Of a stretch of DNA of 64,000 nucleotides, positions 54,801 to 64,000 are shown piece by piece (the stretch's first letter is position 1; every line of letters starts with the position of its first letter). This stretch comes from Tigriopus japonicus (taxonomy: Eukaryota > Arthropoda > Copepoda > Harpacticoida > Harpacticidae): assembly GCA_010645155.1 (NCBI GenBank), contig CM021316.1, positions 11,502,961 to 11,566,960 on the forward strand, in the 5' to 3' direction. The translations under genes and the position numbers were made by a program. The notes below the pieces were generated by a model that was not told the DNA's origin, did no database searches, and saw only the letters and a program-made list of their open reading frames with translations.

Positions 54801-55284
54801 ATAAATGTTCTCTCTCTCGAGTTTTCTTGAACGAATGTAGTTAAATGGAGTTACTTTTATCAAAGTGATCGGGGCGTTCATGCTATTCTTCGAGTGTCAT
54901 TGGAATTTTGATTGAATGAGATGTACGACTACTATGCTCCCCATTCTGTCACCACTAAGACACTTTTGAAAGGAAATGTTTGTGCTTGGTTCGTCCTTGG
55001 TCCGTTTCTTCTTTTTTTGTCGATGTGTCGATTGAATCGCGACTGACAGTTTCAGAAACTCTCCATTTTTTAGCGTACAGTACGTCGGCCCACTAGGTGG
55101 CATAGCAAAACATAAATGGATGAGTAAATGGACATACTCTGTTCTTCTATTTTCAGGTTTCGTGTCGTACGATAACTCTATGAGCGCTTTGGCCGCCATT
55201 CAGGCCATGAACGGCTTTCAAGTGGGCACTAAACGCCTCAAGGTCCAACTCAAACGCTCGAGGGATGCCTCCAAACCGTATTGA
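27888..55284 (+). CDS. CELF1/2-type (Bruno/arrest) RNA-binding protein, complete
   Basis: Binds GU-rich RNA to control splicing, mRNA decay and translation in nucleus and cytoplasm (family knowledge). Twelve coding exons with consistent phase: 27888-28168, 38434-38753, 44921-45003, 46168-46216, 46480-46605, 46673-46929, 47242-47449, 47517-47747, 48338-48442, 48597-48776, 52655-52924 and 55157-55284. They total 2238 nt, giving 745 aa. RRM1 is at about 159-242 (RNP2 MFVGQV, RNP1 GCCFVTFY). [16 protein letters not shown] links it to RRM2 at about 247-325 ([14 protein letters not shown], then [15 protein letters not shown]). A long Ala/Gln/Ser/Asn-rich divergent linker follows, then RRM3 at about 660-738 ([25 protein letters not shown]) and the family C-terminus [17 protein letters not shown]. 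The RRM2 tail places it with CELF1/2 and Drosophila bru1/bru2 rather than bru3/CELF3-6. Residues 1-155 are poorly conserved; the start is the first ATG after a splice acceptor. Confidence 0.96.
28352..28381 (+). repeat. ACTC tetranucleotide repeat
   Basis: Seven tandem copies of ACTC just after the first CELF coding exon. A polymorphic microsatellite candidate. Confidence 0.9.
30928..30947 (+). repeat. TATG tetranucleotide repeat
   Basis: About five copies of ATGT/TATG in CELF intron 1. Confidence 0.8.
38754..44920 (+). other. CELF intron 2 (6.2 kb)
   Basis: Splits RRM1 between the KITGQSK and GCCFVTF segments. The 172-codon open frame at 40138-40656 has no recognisable domain and is not supported as a gene. 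GTTCCA/TGGAAC is again frequent (about 17 copies). Confidence 0.6.
39349..39369 (+). repeat. GAT trinucleotide repeat
   Basis: Seven perfect GAT copies in CELF intron 2. Confidence 0.9.
49671..49697 (+). repeat. AACC tetranucleotide repeat
   Basis: Imperfect tandem CCAA/ACCAAC copies within an intron of CELF. Confidence 0.75.
50817..50854 (+). repeat. Compound ATT/ATC/ACC trinucleotide repeat
   Basis: Adjacent runs of ATT, then ATC, then ACC triplets, typical of a compound microsatellite. Confidence 0.85.
52925..55156 (+). other. Last CELF intron (2.2 kb), inside RRM3
   Basis: Separates the RNP2 half of RRM3 from the RNP1 half. No exon or element recognised. An A9 tract lies near 54213. 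Confidence 0.6.
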
Positions 55285-56325
55285 GAGAGCCCAAAGCCCA
55301 GTGTAAGTCCCAAAATGAGGAACAGATTACCCAACCGACCAGAGCCCATCCCAACGAGAATGAAGAGAGACAGAGAGTGTGGCTGTAAGAGAGAGATTCT
55401 TCTTCACCACCACCCTTTTCCGCCTTCTAACTTGTGTCCCGTTAGTTCCTGGCGTGGCTCGCTCAAAGAGGCCGCACTTCCGGCTGGATCGACGGCGTTG
55501 ATTCCGAGCTCTTTGCTTAAGAGGCCACAAACGCAATGGCAAAAGCAACGGAATGCTTCCTGTCCCAATCCTTGTTGTGGCTGTGATAAATTGATTTGGC
55601 TTCGGCAATGACATACACTCACACTCTCTCTTTCTCACCTCTCTCACGCGACGCTCTCACATTCAAATGCCAAAACGTGTCTCCTCAATTCCAATCTGGA
55701 TGCTTCTAACAAACAGGAACTGTGTTCCCCCCATGCAGTTCAGTTGTGCAATCTGGCAATGGATTTACATTTGCACAAGTATTTTGTTCTTTCTTTTTAG
55801 TTTGAATAGGATGAAAAAGCGATCTCAGAAATTGTTAACGGATTAGGGTAGCTCATACAACTTATGGGTCCATGAAATCAAAAAAGGCTTTCGTCTCTCA
55901 ACAACCTGCCATTAATGTCATTGTGATATCAAATCAATCAGATATAAAAAACCGAGATTATCCTCCCGAAAAGGGAATGTGTGCCGTTCCTCTAAGAAAC
56001 AAATGTTGTTCGGAAAAGCCAAACCATGACCAAAAATGTGATTGAACATCAATTTGGAACGTATTTGTAGTGTTAAGGATTATTTGTGTGTGTATACGGT
56101 AGCAAAGCACGTGTGAGTTTTTGTCGTGAGTGATTCTGACCCTGACTGAGTCTCTCTCTATTCTTTGTAGATCGCTTGTTCTACCACTCTTACAAGTGAA
56201 AAAAAGAACCACCTCCGTCATCAACTACTACTCCTACTCCTACTACTATACTTCTACTACTGCGTGTTTGTCATCGTTGTCTCTTCTCGTCTCGTACATT
56301 AAAAACTCGTCGTATGAATAATAAT

Positions 56326-56331
56326 AATAAA
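56326..56331 (+). terminator. Proximal CELF poly(A) signal AATAAA
   Basis: AATAAA at the end of an AATAATAATAAATAG run, about 1.0 kb after the stop codon. Confidence 0.4.
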
Positions 56332-57378
56332 TAGATCGTCCGTTGACGGTTGAACTCACGTCCGAGAGAAACAGACACCAAAAGAGAGAAATCACCGATT
56401 CCTTCGTCCTCTACCAACACTTTGATTACTTCGTAACTGCTGTTGTGCACTACTAGTAAAATCGCTTATTTGTGCTGTTCTTGTTATAAGATGATGATCG
56501 AAAATGAGAACGAAAATCAAGCATCGAGTTCTTCTAGTCTACCATCTTTATCAAACTTTCCCAACCAACTCTTTTGCTTTCGTCAACCTGGATCATGTAG
56601 GCCCTTTTCCGAATTGCCTCGTAGCACTCAGTCCAATGTTATTATGAGCATCGTCCTTCAAGAGTCTAGCAAATATGGTACAACACATGCGTAACCCTAT
56701 TTATTCGCCCAGCCTTCAGAGAACCTTGCATAGGGAAGGACAAAATTGGACTTGCCTCTCCTTCCAACGCGTTATCTGCTATCCTTGTTCTTCCCCCGAG
56801 TTCCTGTTCGTGTTTGATTTCCCTCTTGTTTCAGTTGTAAATAAGACGTAATCATTGTGAGTGTGTAATCAATGCCAAAAATAGTCATTATTTGTCCATG
56901 GAAAACAGGCTTCAAGTACAAATTGATGAGCGGCCGTTATCCTTTGATTTCATGGCTTCCCCGCAACTTTTGGTCTTTATCGCCACCTTAGAAAGAAACA
57001 TTGCAACAGATGATGATGACGATAGTAAGGATGGTAACTTAAAACAAGTAAATGTTTTGGCTATTGTTCATTCTAGCCATAGAAAGAAGACAAAAGTGAT
57101 ATCCGTGCCAAATTTTTCGTAGTCAAAAGCCACCTTTTAGTCAAAGAAATCAAAATGAGACGCGAGCAGATTCAAACCAAGCCCACACATGCAAGAATGT
57201 GTTCAAATGCAATAATTACCATTAATATAAACTACAAAAACGCCTCCTCGCTCCACCCTTACTTGCACCCAAATACACACTACCAACAATGCATATCTTT
57301 TGATAGTCCCCTCGATTGTGTCTAGGATTCCACACACTACACAACTTCATTTCTCGTTCTTACTCGATGACCCTTGTT

Positions 57379-57384
57379 TTTATT
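57379..57384 (-). terminator. C2CD5 poly(A) signal AATAAA
   Basis: Plus-strand TTTATT, about 310 nt after the C2CD5 stop codon in minus-strand direction. Using it would make the C2CD5 transcript overlap the distal CELF 3' end by roughly 200 nt. Confidence 0.4.
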
Positions 57385-57552
57385 TCTTCCCAAAATAATC
57401 AAATTGTTACTATGTATCGGAATTTTCAGACATTATTACCATCATTATTTTTAATTACAATTATTGCTTAGTTTGTAGACACTTGCACTCAATTATTGTT
57501 CCTATGATGATGAGAATACTAACCATACTTTAATAACTATGCTATTCGACCA

Positions 57553-57558
57553 AATAAA
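57553..57558 (+). terminator. Distal CELF poly(A) signal AATAAA
   Basis: AATAAA in ACCAAATAAAACG, 135 nt before the end of the C2CD5 coding sequence on the other strand. It is the last plus-strand signal available to CELF before C2CD5. Confidence 0.4.
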
Positions 57559-57691
57559 ACGAATCAACAAAAGAAGAGGTTTGCTTTCTCTCGTGGGTGT
57601 ATATAGATATATTGTTTCTTGGGAATAGATGTATATATAATAATTGAAAACTTATTTCAGGAGATATTTTGGACCACTAGTGGATTAATTA

Positions 57692-60600
57692 TCACTTCAT
57701 GTACGTGACAGAGACTACATCACCTCCAACGTGAACCAAGCATTGGCCCTAAAAAGTGAAGCAAAGATTAGAGAGTCATAAAAAGGCAATTTTCCACTCG
57801 AAAATCCTATTCTTTTCTGGTTTGCACACAATGAAGATAAAGAAAGAGCGAAAAAAGAAAACTTTCTACAATTTCATTCTGGGAAGACATCAAGCATGGA
57901 CGTGAATTCTTTGAATAGCGTTGTGTTTCAAGATGCAAGGAATATATGAATGTGTATAAGCTTTCACTTCAATCTGAGATCTTAAAAGTTATGCGTTCTC
58001 AAAGCACAGTACAATGATTGCATTCCAGGAAACTCGCCTTCTTCTCAGTTTCTTGTCATGAAAGGAATAGAGAGTTCTCTCCCTGCGAATAAGTCAAGTA
58101 ATAGAGACGTTAAATCTACGTAGAGCTGAAAATTGATCCATGGATATGTCCTACTACTGGAGAGGACGATATCGTTCATTTAAGGAGGGAAATGACTTCA
58201 ATTTTACGAGTTTAAGAACACTGTTGATTTCCTTTAACAGTATCTATTCTGAGCGTTTTTGAGTCCATGCTGGTTTGTTAAACAAAGTTGAGCGACTACG
58301 GCCTTACTTGGTTTTTATGGGTGCTGTGCTCGACGACAAATTCGAGCATGAAAAAGGCCACCAAGGCATTTCCACCTAAGGCATGGACATGAGACCTGAC
58401 AATGGCATTGACTTCGCTCAAAAACGATTGGATGAATTGGTTCAGTCCACCAGCCTGGAACGAGGAACAAACGGCAAAGTTTTAGACATGTCCTTAAAGT
58501 AAGCTGAGGTTGTTCCAGCCAAGAATCTCGATCGACTTTTTCCTATCAGCTTGAACGCACCTCTCGCAAGCTTGAGGACTCTCTAATGATGAAAAAGTTG
58601 AGGTTTCCCAGGTATTTGTCGATCCTTGCCCCTGGCACAAACGATGAAGGGGTCAATAGAATGCTCCCTGGGAACAAAGCCTGGTGGGTCTCACTCGTCT
58701 GGAACAATAGAGCCAAGTTAAACTTGCTGAATTGACTTCGTACAAACATGCTCGAACAGCGAGTGAAAGAGTCTCTCCCGCTTTTCTTTCTTTCTAAAAC
58801 ATCAATGAAATGGAACCACCCAGACACACAAGAGGGGTGCCAAGTTCACTTACAAAGAATTTTGGAATGGACACAACTCCAGTTTGACTCTTGGGCATTC
58901 TCATTTCGCCTCGCCCAACTTGGCTATCCATTGAATGGCTGGGACTGGAAGTGGACGAATCGGAAGTGCCATCCAAGGAACCTGTGTAGAGAGAGATACT
59001 AACTGTGAGAATGGCCAATTTTCAACAATGGCTGTCGCCAAAGAAGAATCGTCGTTTCTGAGCGCGATTGTCATCAACTCTTGGAAAGTTTGAGCATCAA
59101 TTTCCTCTTAAATCTTGACTCACGTCTTTGATTTTCCCCTTTCATGCAATAGTAAACCAATGTGCAAGAGATGCTTGCAGTGAAAGACATCAAATTCAGC
59201 CATAAAAATCCACTTTTCCTTGCCGAATGCATATTTCACTTACCTTGGTTGCATTCCAAGTCCAGTGTCATGGTTCCATTGGAACCGATATTCGAGTTCT
59301 GCTGCTGTCCCGTTTGCTCTGTGGACCAAAGGTCTTTTTGGTCGTCACCAGGCTGCCTTAGGGCCGCTTCAATTTCCGCCCTGGTTTTCCCATCGTGCCC
59401 CAGGCCAATGGCCGTACCTGATTGATAAAAAGCGAAACAATGGGAGTGAAAATCAGAGATAAAATATTAATTTCCTGCCCAGTCACGGACAGACCATCGC
59501 TTCAGACACAAACTTCTTGGTATTCGTTTTCCAAGAAGGGAACAAAGGAGGGTGAAAGACTGAGGGAGGAGGAGCTCTCTGAGCAATGGAACACTGCCAA
59601 TAGCTAACCTGGAAGGTTCCTTTTTTATAGTGGCCACTAAACTTGGATGACAGGGTATAAAATGTCTGACGGCACAGAGACAGAGGGATCTAGTAATAGA
59701 ACGGTACTTCGACTCGAGTCCGCCGATGAGTTTTCTCGTGGGACAAATGCTAAGGTCGGTGTTTCTCTCAAGTGGCTCTATGAACTGTCTTTGTTTCTCC
59801 GAGGCTCTGTTTTTGGCAAGGTATTTTTTTAACAACCGGACCAACCCCCTTGTAGAGAGAAGCAGTCTGGAACAGACGAGGACATTCGTGGAACAATTTA
59901 TGACTGCCCATCAAGAGATTAATGGAAACAAATTGCTCTTGATATTAGAACAGTATCAATGGGATTACTTGGCAGATCTGAATCGGAACAACTTTAAGGT
60001 CTTTCCGATCACACAGACGACCCATAACGCCATAAAATTGCTCGAGGCACTTTTGGCCTCGAAGCGAGCAAACACGTTCCCAATCAGCCCACCAAACATG
60101 TCGTAATGTCCTCGCCAGTTCCAAACTTGGTGTGCCTAGTCAGTTGCACTGTCGCTTCATCAGAAAACGCGGGAAATCGAATTAGAGGAAGACACAACGA
60201 TAAATTGCCCTAATCTCTGATTTCGACGTAAAGAAAGTTCGAGTTACGAGAAAGGAGTGAGAGGGAAAGAAAAAGTTTCGTGTGCGGCGGACTTTCGATT
60301 GCACCTCAGAAATAAGAAGATCGAAGCCAGTCGAAACAATAGAAAGCTGAAGATAAGCTTTCCAAATATTCTGATCATGCTTCTTTCAGGAGATAAACGT
60401 ACTGGAAGTTGATTTTCAGTAATAAATACGTCACAGTTGACGGACGAATATTTCTAAAATAGATTTGACAAGCTTTTTTGGCTTGGAACGTTTTCTTACT
60501 TATTCCCCGAATTTTCGAGTAATCAAGAAGACTTTTGAAAGTTTGTATTATATTGTTAACAAATTCTATTTGCTATTTCGCTATTAGCTACTTTCATTGA

Positions 60601-61837
60601 TCCATGCATTTTGAAATCACGACAGTTTACCGTGCCTATAGTCAAGGTCATCCTTCCTCTAATATACTCTCAACTAGTATTGTACAGTCAATTCAGCTAT
60701 TAGGCCGCATGTTAACGCACTTAATTCAAAAGCGAGAGTATACCAAAATCAAGTCGAATTAGCATTCGTCGAGTATATACTCTCCCTAGCAGCTGCGTTT
60801 CAAACACAAGAGTTATCTCGAGTATATACTAGAGGCCGGTTAATCTGACTTGATTTTGGTGCGTTAACATGAGGTCAATACCTGAGTGCACTCGATGTTC
60901 AATCATTAATCTGACTTGACTTTGGTATACTTGAGCTATTTGAATAAGTTCAGTTAACACGCCATCTGTTGCAAATGAACGTGTACAGCATGGTCAACGA
61001 GTACCAGAACTGTTGTCTTTAAAAAGTTCTAGATCATCCCTCAGGGTGAAGACCACAAACTGAGACATAACTTATTCCTTTCCTTCTTAGTCAACCTCCC
61101 TGTCCCGCCTCTTTTTTGCCCCATTAAATGGTGCCTAACGGTCCAAGTTGAGCAATGACTTGTTGAAATGAGAGTGAGACAGAAAGAGGACATGGAAATG
61201 CACCTTTGGTTAATTGCACCGCCAAGTTTTCACTCTTTCAAAAGGCTTGGGGTTCATAGATCTCGAGTGCAAAGTTGCATTACATCTACTTCCGCACCTT
61301 GGCACACTTTCGTCAGGCATTTTTTGTGATGCTCCGAAACTTGACTACCTCATAAAATAAAACAACTCAAGATATTTGTCACTTATCTGCGTGATTTTTT
61401 TTCCGATAATCACATTGATACTAGACAAAATCAAAGAGTCAGTCTTATGGGCACATTTAATAGTTTAAAGGCAATGTAAAATAGTCCAAATCCAGTGTGA
61501 AGGTGAGGTGCAAAGTTCAAGGTAAGCAAATTGCGCACAATCACAATTTCATGTTAACAGAAACACAAAATCGGTTTTGGCTCATCACTACACTAGTAAG
61601 TGGGTGCTTAAGACCTCCTGAAATGATTTTTCGCGGGTTGTTAGCCCACGACCGGAGAATTCACTCACCGTAAATGCAGAGCTGTAATTCATTTTCTTCA
61701 TCCAGATCCGCTTGAAAGCTCACGTGACTGACTATACAAGGTCGGAGGCGTCGGAGCTTGAAGTAAATGGCCGCTAGGAGGCGTTGACATGCCGAGGACA
61801 GATCTCGAGAGGATGGATGGATTCGGCCACGCCAAAC
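57692..61837 (-). CDS. C2cd5: C2 domain-containing protein 5 (C2CD5 / CDP138), 3' part of gene
   Basis: In mammals this is a C2-domain phosphoprotein, an AKT2 substrate acting in insulin-stimulated GLUT4 vesicle fusion (family knowledge). Six terminal coding exons with consistent phase: 61669-61837, 59244-59417, 58854-58981, 58561-58698, 58308-58454 and 57692-57748. They make 813 nt, the last 270 residues. Recognition rests on conserved blocks: FKLRRLRPC with ELQLCIYGTAIGLG; SFVPGARIDKYLGNLNFFII followed by RESSSLRE; GGLNQFIQSFLSEVNAIVRS; HVHALGGNALVAFFMLE; and KNQGQCLVHVGGDVV at the end. The N-terminal C2 domain and the rest of the gene are not in the rebuilt part. The 61837 acceptor is in phase 0, and its upstream exon must lie beyond it, probably outside the window. 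The 2.25-kb intron 59418-61668 holds a small candidate gene on the opposite strand. Confidence 0.92.
59656..59662 (+). promoter_or_regulatory. TATA box of the nested candidate gene
   Basis: GGGTATAAAATG, a consensus TATAAAA, lies 70 nt before the ATG at 59726. A start site about 30 nt downstream would leave a 40-nt leader. Confidence 0.4.
59726..60106 (+). CDS. Nested single-exon gene candidate; possible SPO16/C1orf146-like (ERCC4-like fold) protein
   Basis: A 126-codon plus-strand frame lies wholly within an intron of minus-strand C2CD5. It has a TATA box before it and AATAAA (60421) after it. The predicted protein is well mixed, with alternating hydrophobic and helix-like segments: SVFLSSGSMNCLCFSEALFL, TRTFVEQFMTAHQEINGNK, LLLILEQYQWDYLADL, FKVFPITQTTHNAIKLLEAL. 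The order of a GS-start beta strand, an EKF-like helix with a HQ end, an LLxL strand, a W-containing helix, then a P(V/I)..T.NAI.L helix matches my memory of SPO16 (C1orf146). That protein is the catalytically dead XPF/ERCC4-like partner of SHOC1/ZIP2 in meiotic crossing-over. The frame stays open upstream to 59648, so a 5' exon is also possible; known SPO16 proteins are longer. Family assignment is a hypothesis. Confidence 0.42.
   Translation: MSFLVGQMLRSVFLSSGSMNCLCFSEALFLARYFFNNRTNPLVERSSLEQTRTFVEQFMTAHQEINGNKLLLILEQYQWDYLADLNRNNFKVFPITQTTHNAIKLLEALLASKRANTFPISPPNMS
60421..60426 (+). terminator. Poly(A) signal AATAAA of the nested candidate
   Basis: AATAAA about 315 nt after the TAA of the nested frame, still within the C2CD5 intron. 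Confidence 0.4.
60708..60930. repeat. Palindrome-rich inverted/direct repeat cluster (MITE-like)
   Basis: CATGTTAACGCAC (60708-60720) is matched exactly in reverse at 60859-60871. ACCAAAATCAAGTC (60742-60755) is matched in reverse at 60847-60860 and again, one base changed and extended by ATAC, at 60913-60930. Between them lie the perfect palindrome GAGTATATACTC (60770-60781) and a second GAGTATATACT near 60821. There is no reading frame. The structure suggests a short non-autonomous foldback element. Confidence 0.65.
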
Positions 61838-63910
61838 CTAAAAACACCAACTCCAACTGGATCAAGATCAAAAACCTCCAAATGAAGAGAAGGAGCGACA
61901 CTCAAGCAAGAGAAAGAAAGAGAACTGGGAGGGGAACTGAAGGGAGATCGAACGGAAGAGATGTGAAATGGATCACTATAAGCTTCTAGTTCTCTTACAC
62001 TCGTGTGGGAGTAGCGCTGATGGGAAAAGGGTGCGGTGATCTTTCAATCAATGTCCATTAACACCCTCACTAACACTGTCACAAAGTCTCCCTGACCAAG
62101 AAACCAAAAATACCTCGAAACCCCCAAAACCAGTCGATATCCATCTCATCTCCTACACTTATTGTTTTCCTTCGGAAAGAACGGATGATTTTCATTGTAA
62201 TAAGGTGAATTTGTTGAAGGCGTTAATAAGTACGGTAGAAACCTAAACAAACGTTCTTCGAATACACTTTCAGCATGTATTGAAACTTTTGTATATTTAA
62301 AGATGGTTAATCACTATTAATGAGCTGGTTCTAAATGCATTCAAAAACTGACACACATTGTCCCAATTTTTCAACAAGTTTAAACTGAAGAGGCAAATGA
62401 AATGTCACTATTACTCTCTATAAGAAGCATATTTTGAGGACTGAAACTATAATTTTTTAATTGATCCAGACACTTCAAGCATTAAGGTACGGTCATCCAT
62501 TCTCTCAATGGTGGAAAACTAAGAAAAAGAAAGGTTCAAAAAGACCAGTATCACAAAATTCACCCCCGTCCTTACAAATCTAAATAGGAGTCTTTCCAGA
62601 ACTCACATTGAGTCTTGAAACTTCCGCTTTAAAAATGCCAACTCAAAGAGACATTGCTTTTCATAATTATTTTGTCCTCCCTAAGATGCAATTGAATTGA
62701 ACAATTATACCAAAGGAGACAGGAACGCCAAATCGTCTCAAAGTTGGTTCATAATTTCTTTAGGGAAATTCAAGTTCAGTTCGAATCCCAACCTTAAGCG
62801 GAGCTAAATAATGTAATGTTTGGTAAACATTCATCAATAAAATTATTTTTTGGGGTTAGATCAACCTTCAAATGGAGATTTCTACTAGACTTAGAAATGT
62901 ACGGTAAAAACAGATAAAGCACGGGCGACGGTTAAAACCTCGATTGAACACGAACCAAGCCAATATAAGTTGAAATCAAACTATTAAGGTACCACGGAAG
63001 ATAAGGCTAAACGCAACAAAATTAAAAGTTCGTTGTCCACTCTTTTCAAGCGCTAAAAGAGGGTTTCTTGGCATACACGTTTCTCAAATTGTTGAAACAG
63101 ATTGAGATGTGACGTTTCGAAGTTTTCAGGTGAATGAATGCATTCTTAGAAACCTGTAGTCTTGGGATCATTACATGTTGAGCTAACAAAGAAAGTGACA
63201 GCTCAATGACCTCAAAACTTTGTTTGATACTTTTGCGCAGGTCAGGATTGTCAGTTAAGGTTCCCTCAATTCTATGGATAGTACATGCAAGATAGACTTA
63301 TTTGCCAAAATTTAATGAGAAGTCAGAGGCTAAAAGAAATCTTCTTACAATGGGAAACGACCAACCTCCGGCCTTTTAAAGGTTTTTAGGCCACGCCCTC
63401 TCTTAAGAATTTTTACCTGTCGCATTTTTTTGAGCTTTGTACATTTTTGTGAGATAAACTAATTTCGAGTCACGGACATGATTTGCTGTTCCGTTTCTTC
63501 TGAATCATACATGTACGTATATCCGGTATATGTTACCCACGCAAGGCATGAATTTATGCTAATGATCATAACTTCCACTATTGTTGGATCACTTAGTGGT
63601 GACAGCCCTGCATCTAAGAGCATTTTTCTTCAAAACTGCGCTTCTTTCATTCTGACAAAATGGTCTAACGCTAAAATGTGTTGATATATTTGATTTATAA
63701 AATGAGAACGAACTCTTTTAGATTGAACAAGCATGGTTGGCCTTGTGATAGAGCCGAAATGTCTGTAAGCGCCTAACGTGAGGTGATTTACAGCAGTGAA
63801 AACACCTGTGCCTCCTCCCTTGTTCTCGAATACAACTGGATACTTCCCATGTGCATCTCAACTTCTACTTTTACATACAACATTTGCTCATAATGATCAC
63901 AGGAACAGCC
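61838..63910. other. Non-coding stretch: C2CD5 intron or intergenic
   Basis: AT-rich, with no exon of C2CD5 that fits the phase-0 acceptor at 61837 and no transposon frame. It is either the next C2CD5 intron or the space before the plus-strand frame that begins at 63911. Confidence 0.5.
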
Positions 63911-64000
63911 ATGTTGACACGACCTCAAAAGTTACTTCTGGCCAAATTGGTCCGCCAACACCAATCAATCCTCTTTGGACAATTCAGCTCGACAATCACA
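63911..64000 (+). CDS. 5' end of a possible mitochondrial protein gene, cut by window end
   Basis: From the ATG at 63911 the frame reads MLTRPQKLLLAKLVRQ and then SILFGQFSSTIT, open to the last base. It is basic, has no acidic residue, is rich in Leu/Ser/Thr/Arg and ends in a plausible cleavage region, as in a mitochondrial targeting presequence. Only 30 residues are visible, so neither the family nor the reality of the gene can be settled. The antisense strand could instead be coding. Confidence 0.4.
   Translation, partial: MLTRPQKLLLAKLVRQHQSILFGQFSSTIT

Larger units (their letters stand above)
55285..57558 (+). other. CELF 3' UTR (short and long forms)
   Basis: No further exon is needed after the TGA at 55282-55284. 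AATAAA hexamers at 56326-56331 and 57553-57558 suggest a 1-kb and a 2.3-kb 3' UTR. A Pumilio-type motif TGTAAATA lies near 56836. Long AU-rich 3' UTRs are usual for CELF genes. Small open frames here have no support. Confidence 0.45.

Noticed and set aside
59647..59832. Overlapping plus frame starting MSDGTETEGSS before the nested candidate
   Set aside because: Its ATG overlaps the TATA box of the longer frame. Joining it to the next frame needs a 35-nt intron that would also give the wrong phase.
63345..63420. Possible minus-strand exon ending at CCCATT|GTAAGAAG, upstream of C2CD5 61837
   Set aside because: The frame that stays open ends in phase 2, whereas the next C2CD5 exon begins in phase 0. 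No C2CD5 family sequence is recognisable.
1..64000. Search for tRNA, rRNA, CRISPR arrays, bacterial operons and viral genes
   Set aside because: None recognised. The gene structure is ordinary animal nuclear DNA with spliced genes, and no reverse transcriptase or integrase motif was seen in the frames inspected.

Overview
The window is nuclear DNA of an invertebrate animal, most likely an arthropod. All genes are spliced with GT-AG introns. Protein-level resemblance is to bilaterian families, and intergenic DNA and large introns are moderately AT-rich with simple repeats. A copepod-like crustacean would fit, but the sequence alone does not fix the species. There are no operons, CRISPR arrays, rRNA or tRNA genes that I could recognise.

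Layout. (1) About 0.66-10.8 kb, minus strand: a complete JIP3/JIP4 (Drosophila sunday driver, C. elegans unc-16) scaffold gene. I rebuilt 19 coding exons whose phases all agree, plus four optional in-frame microexons and an alternative terminal exon with its own poly(A) signal. (2) 10.8-13.2 kb: the divergent upstream region shared with the next gene. It holds an LTR-like sequence and a 143-base assembly gap. (3) 13.2-16.0 kb, plus strand: VPS4, the ESCRT-III disassembly ATPase, in two coding exons. Its only intron inside the coding region carries a foldback element. (4) 16.4-17.2 kb, minus strand: an unidentified secreted-protein-like reading frame. (5) 17.2-27.7 kb: a long intergenic or 5' regulatory stretch, with some protein-like frames near 19.4-20.4 kb that I cannot assign. 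(6) 27.9-55.3 kb, plus strand: a complete CELF1/2-type (Bruno/arrest) RNA-binding protein gene, with 12 coding exons and introns up to 10 kb. (7) 57.7-61.8 kb and beyond, minus strand: the 3' six coding exons of C2CD5 (CDP138). A small gene candidate sits on the opposite strand inside one of its introns (59.7-60.1 kb) and looks to me like the meiotic protein SPO16/C1orf146. (8) From 63.91 kb, plus strand: the first codons of a possible mitochondrial protein, cut by the window edge.

The genes do not form a pathway. JIP and VPS4 are a head-to-head pair. VPS4 and the 16.5 kb candidate are tail-to-tail, and so are CELF and C2CD5. Points most worth a second look are the nested antisense candidate in C2CD5, the alternative 3' end of JIP that would remove the WD40-like region, the JIP microexons, and a strong excess of the hexamer GTTCCA in the CELF introns that disappears after 60.5 kb.
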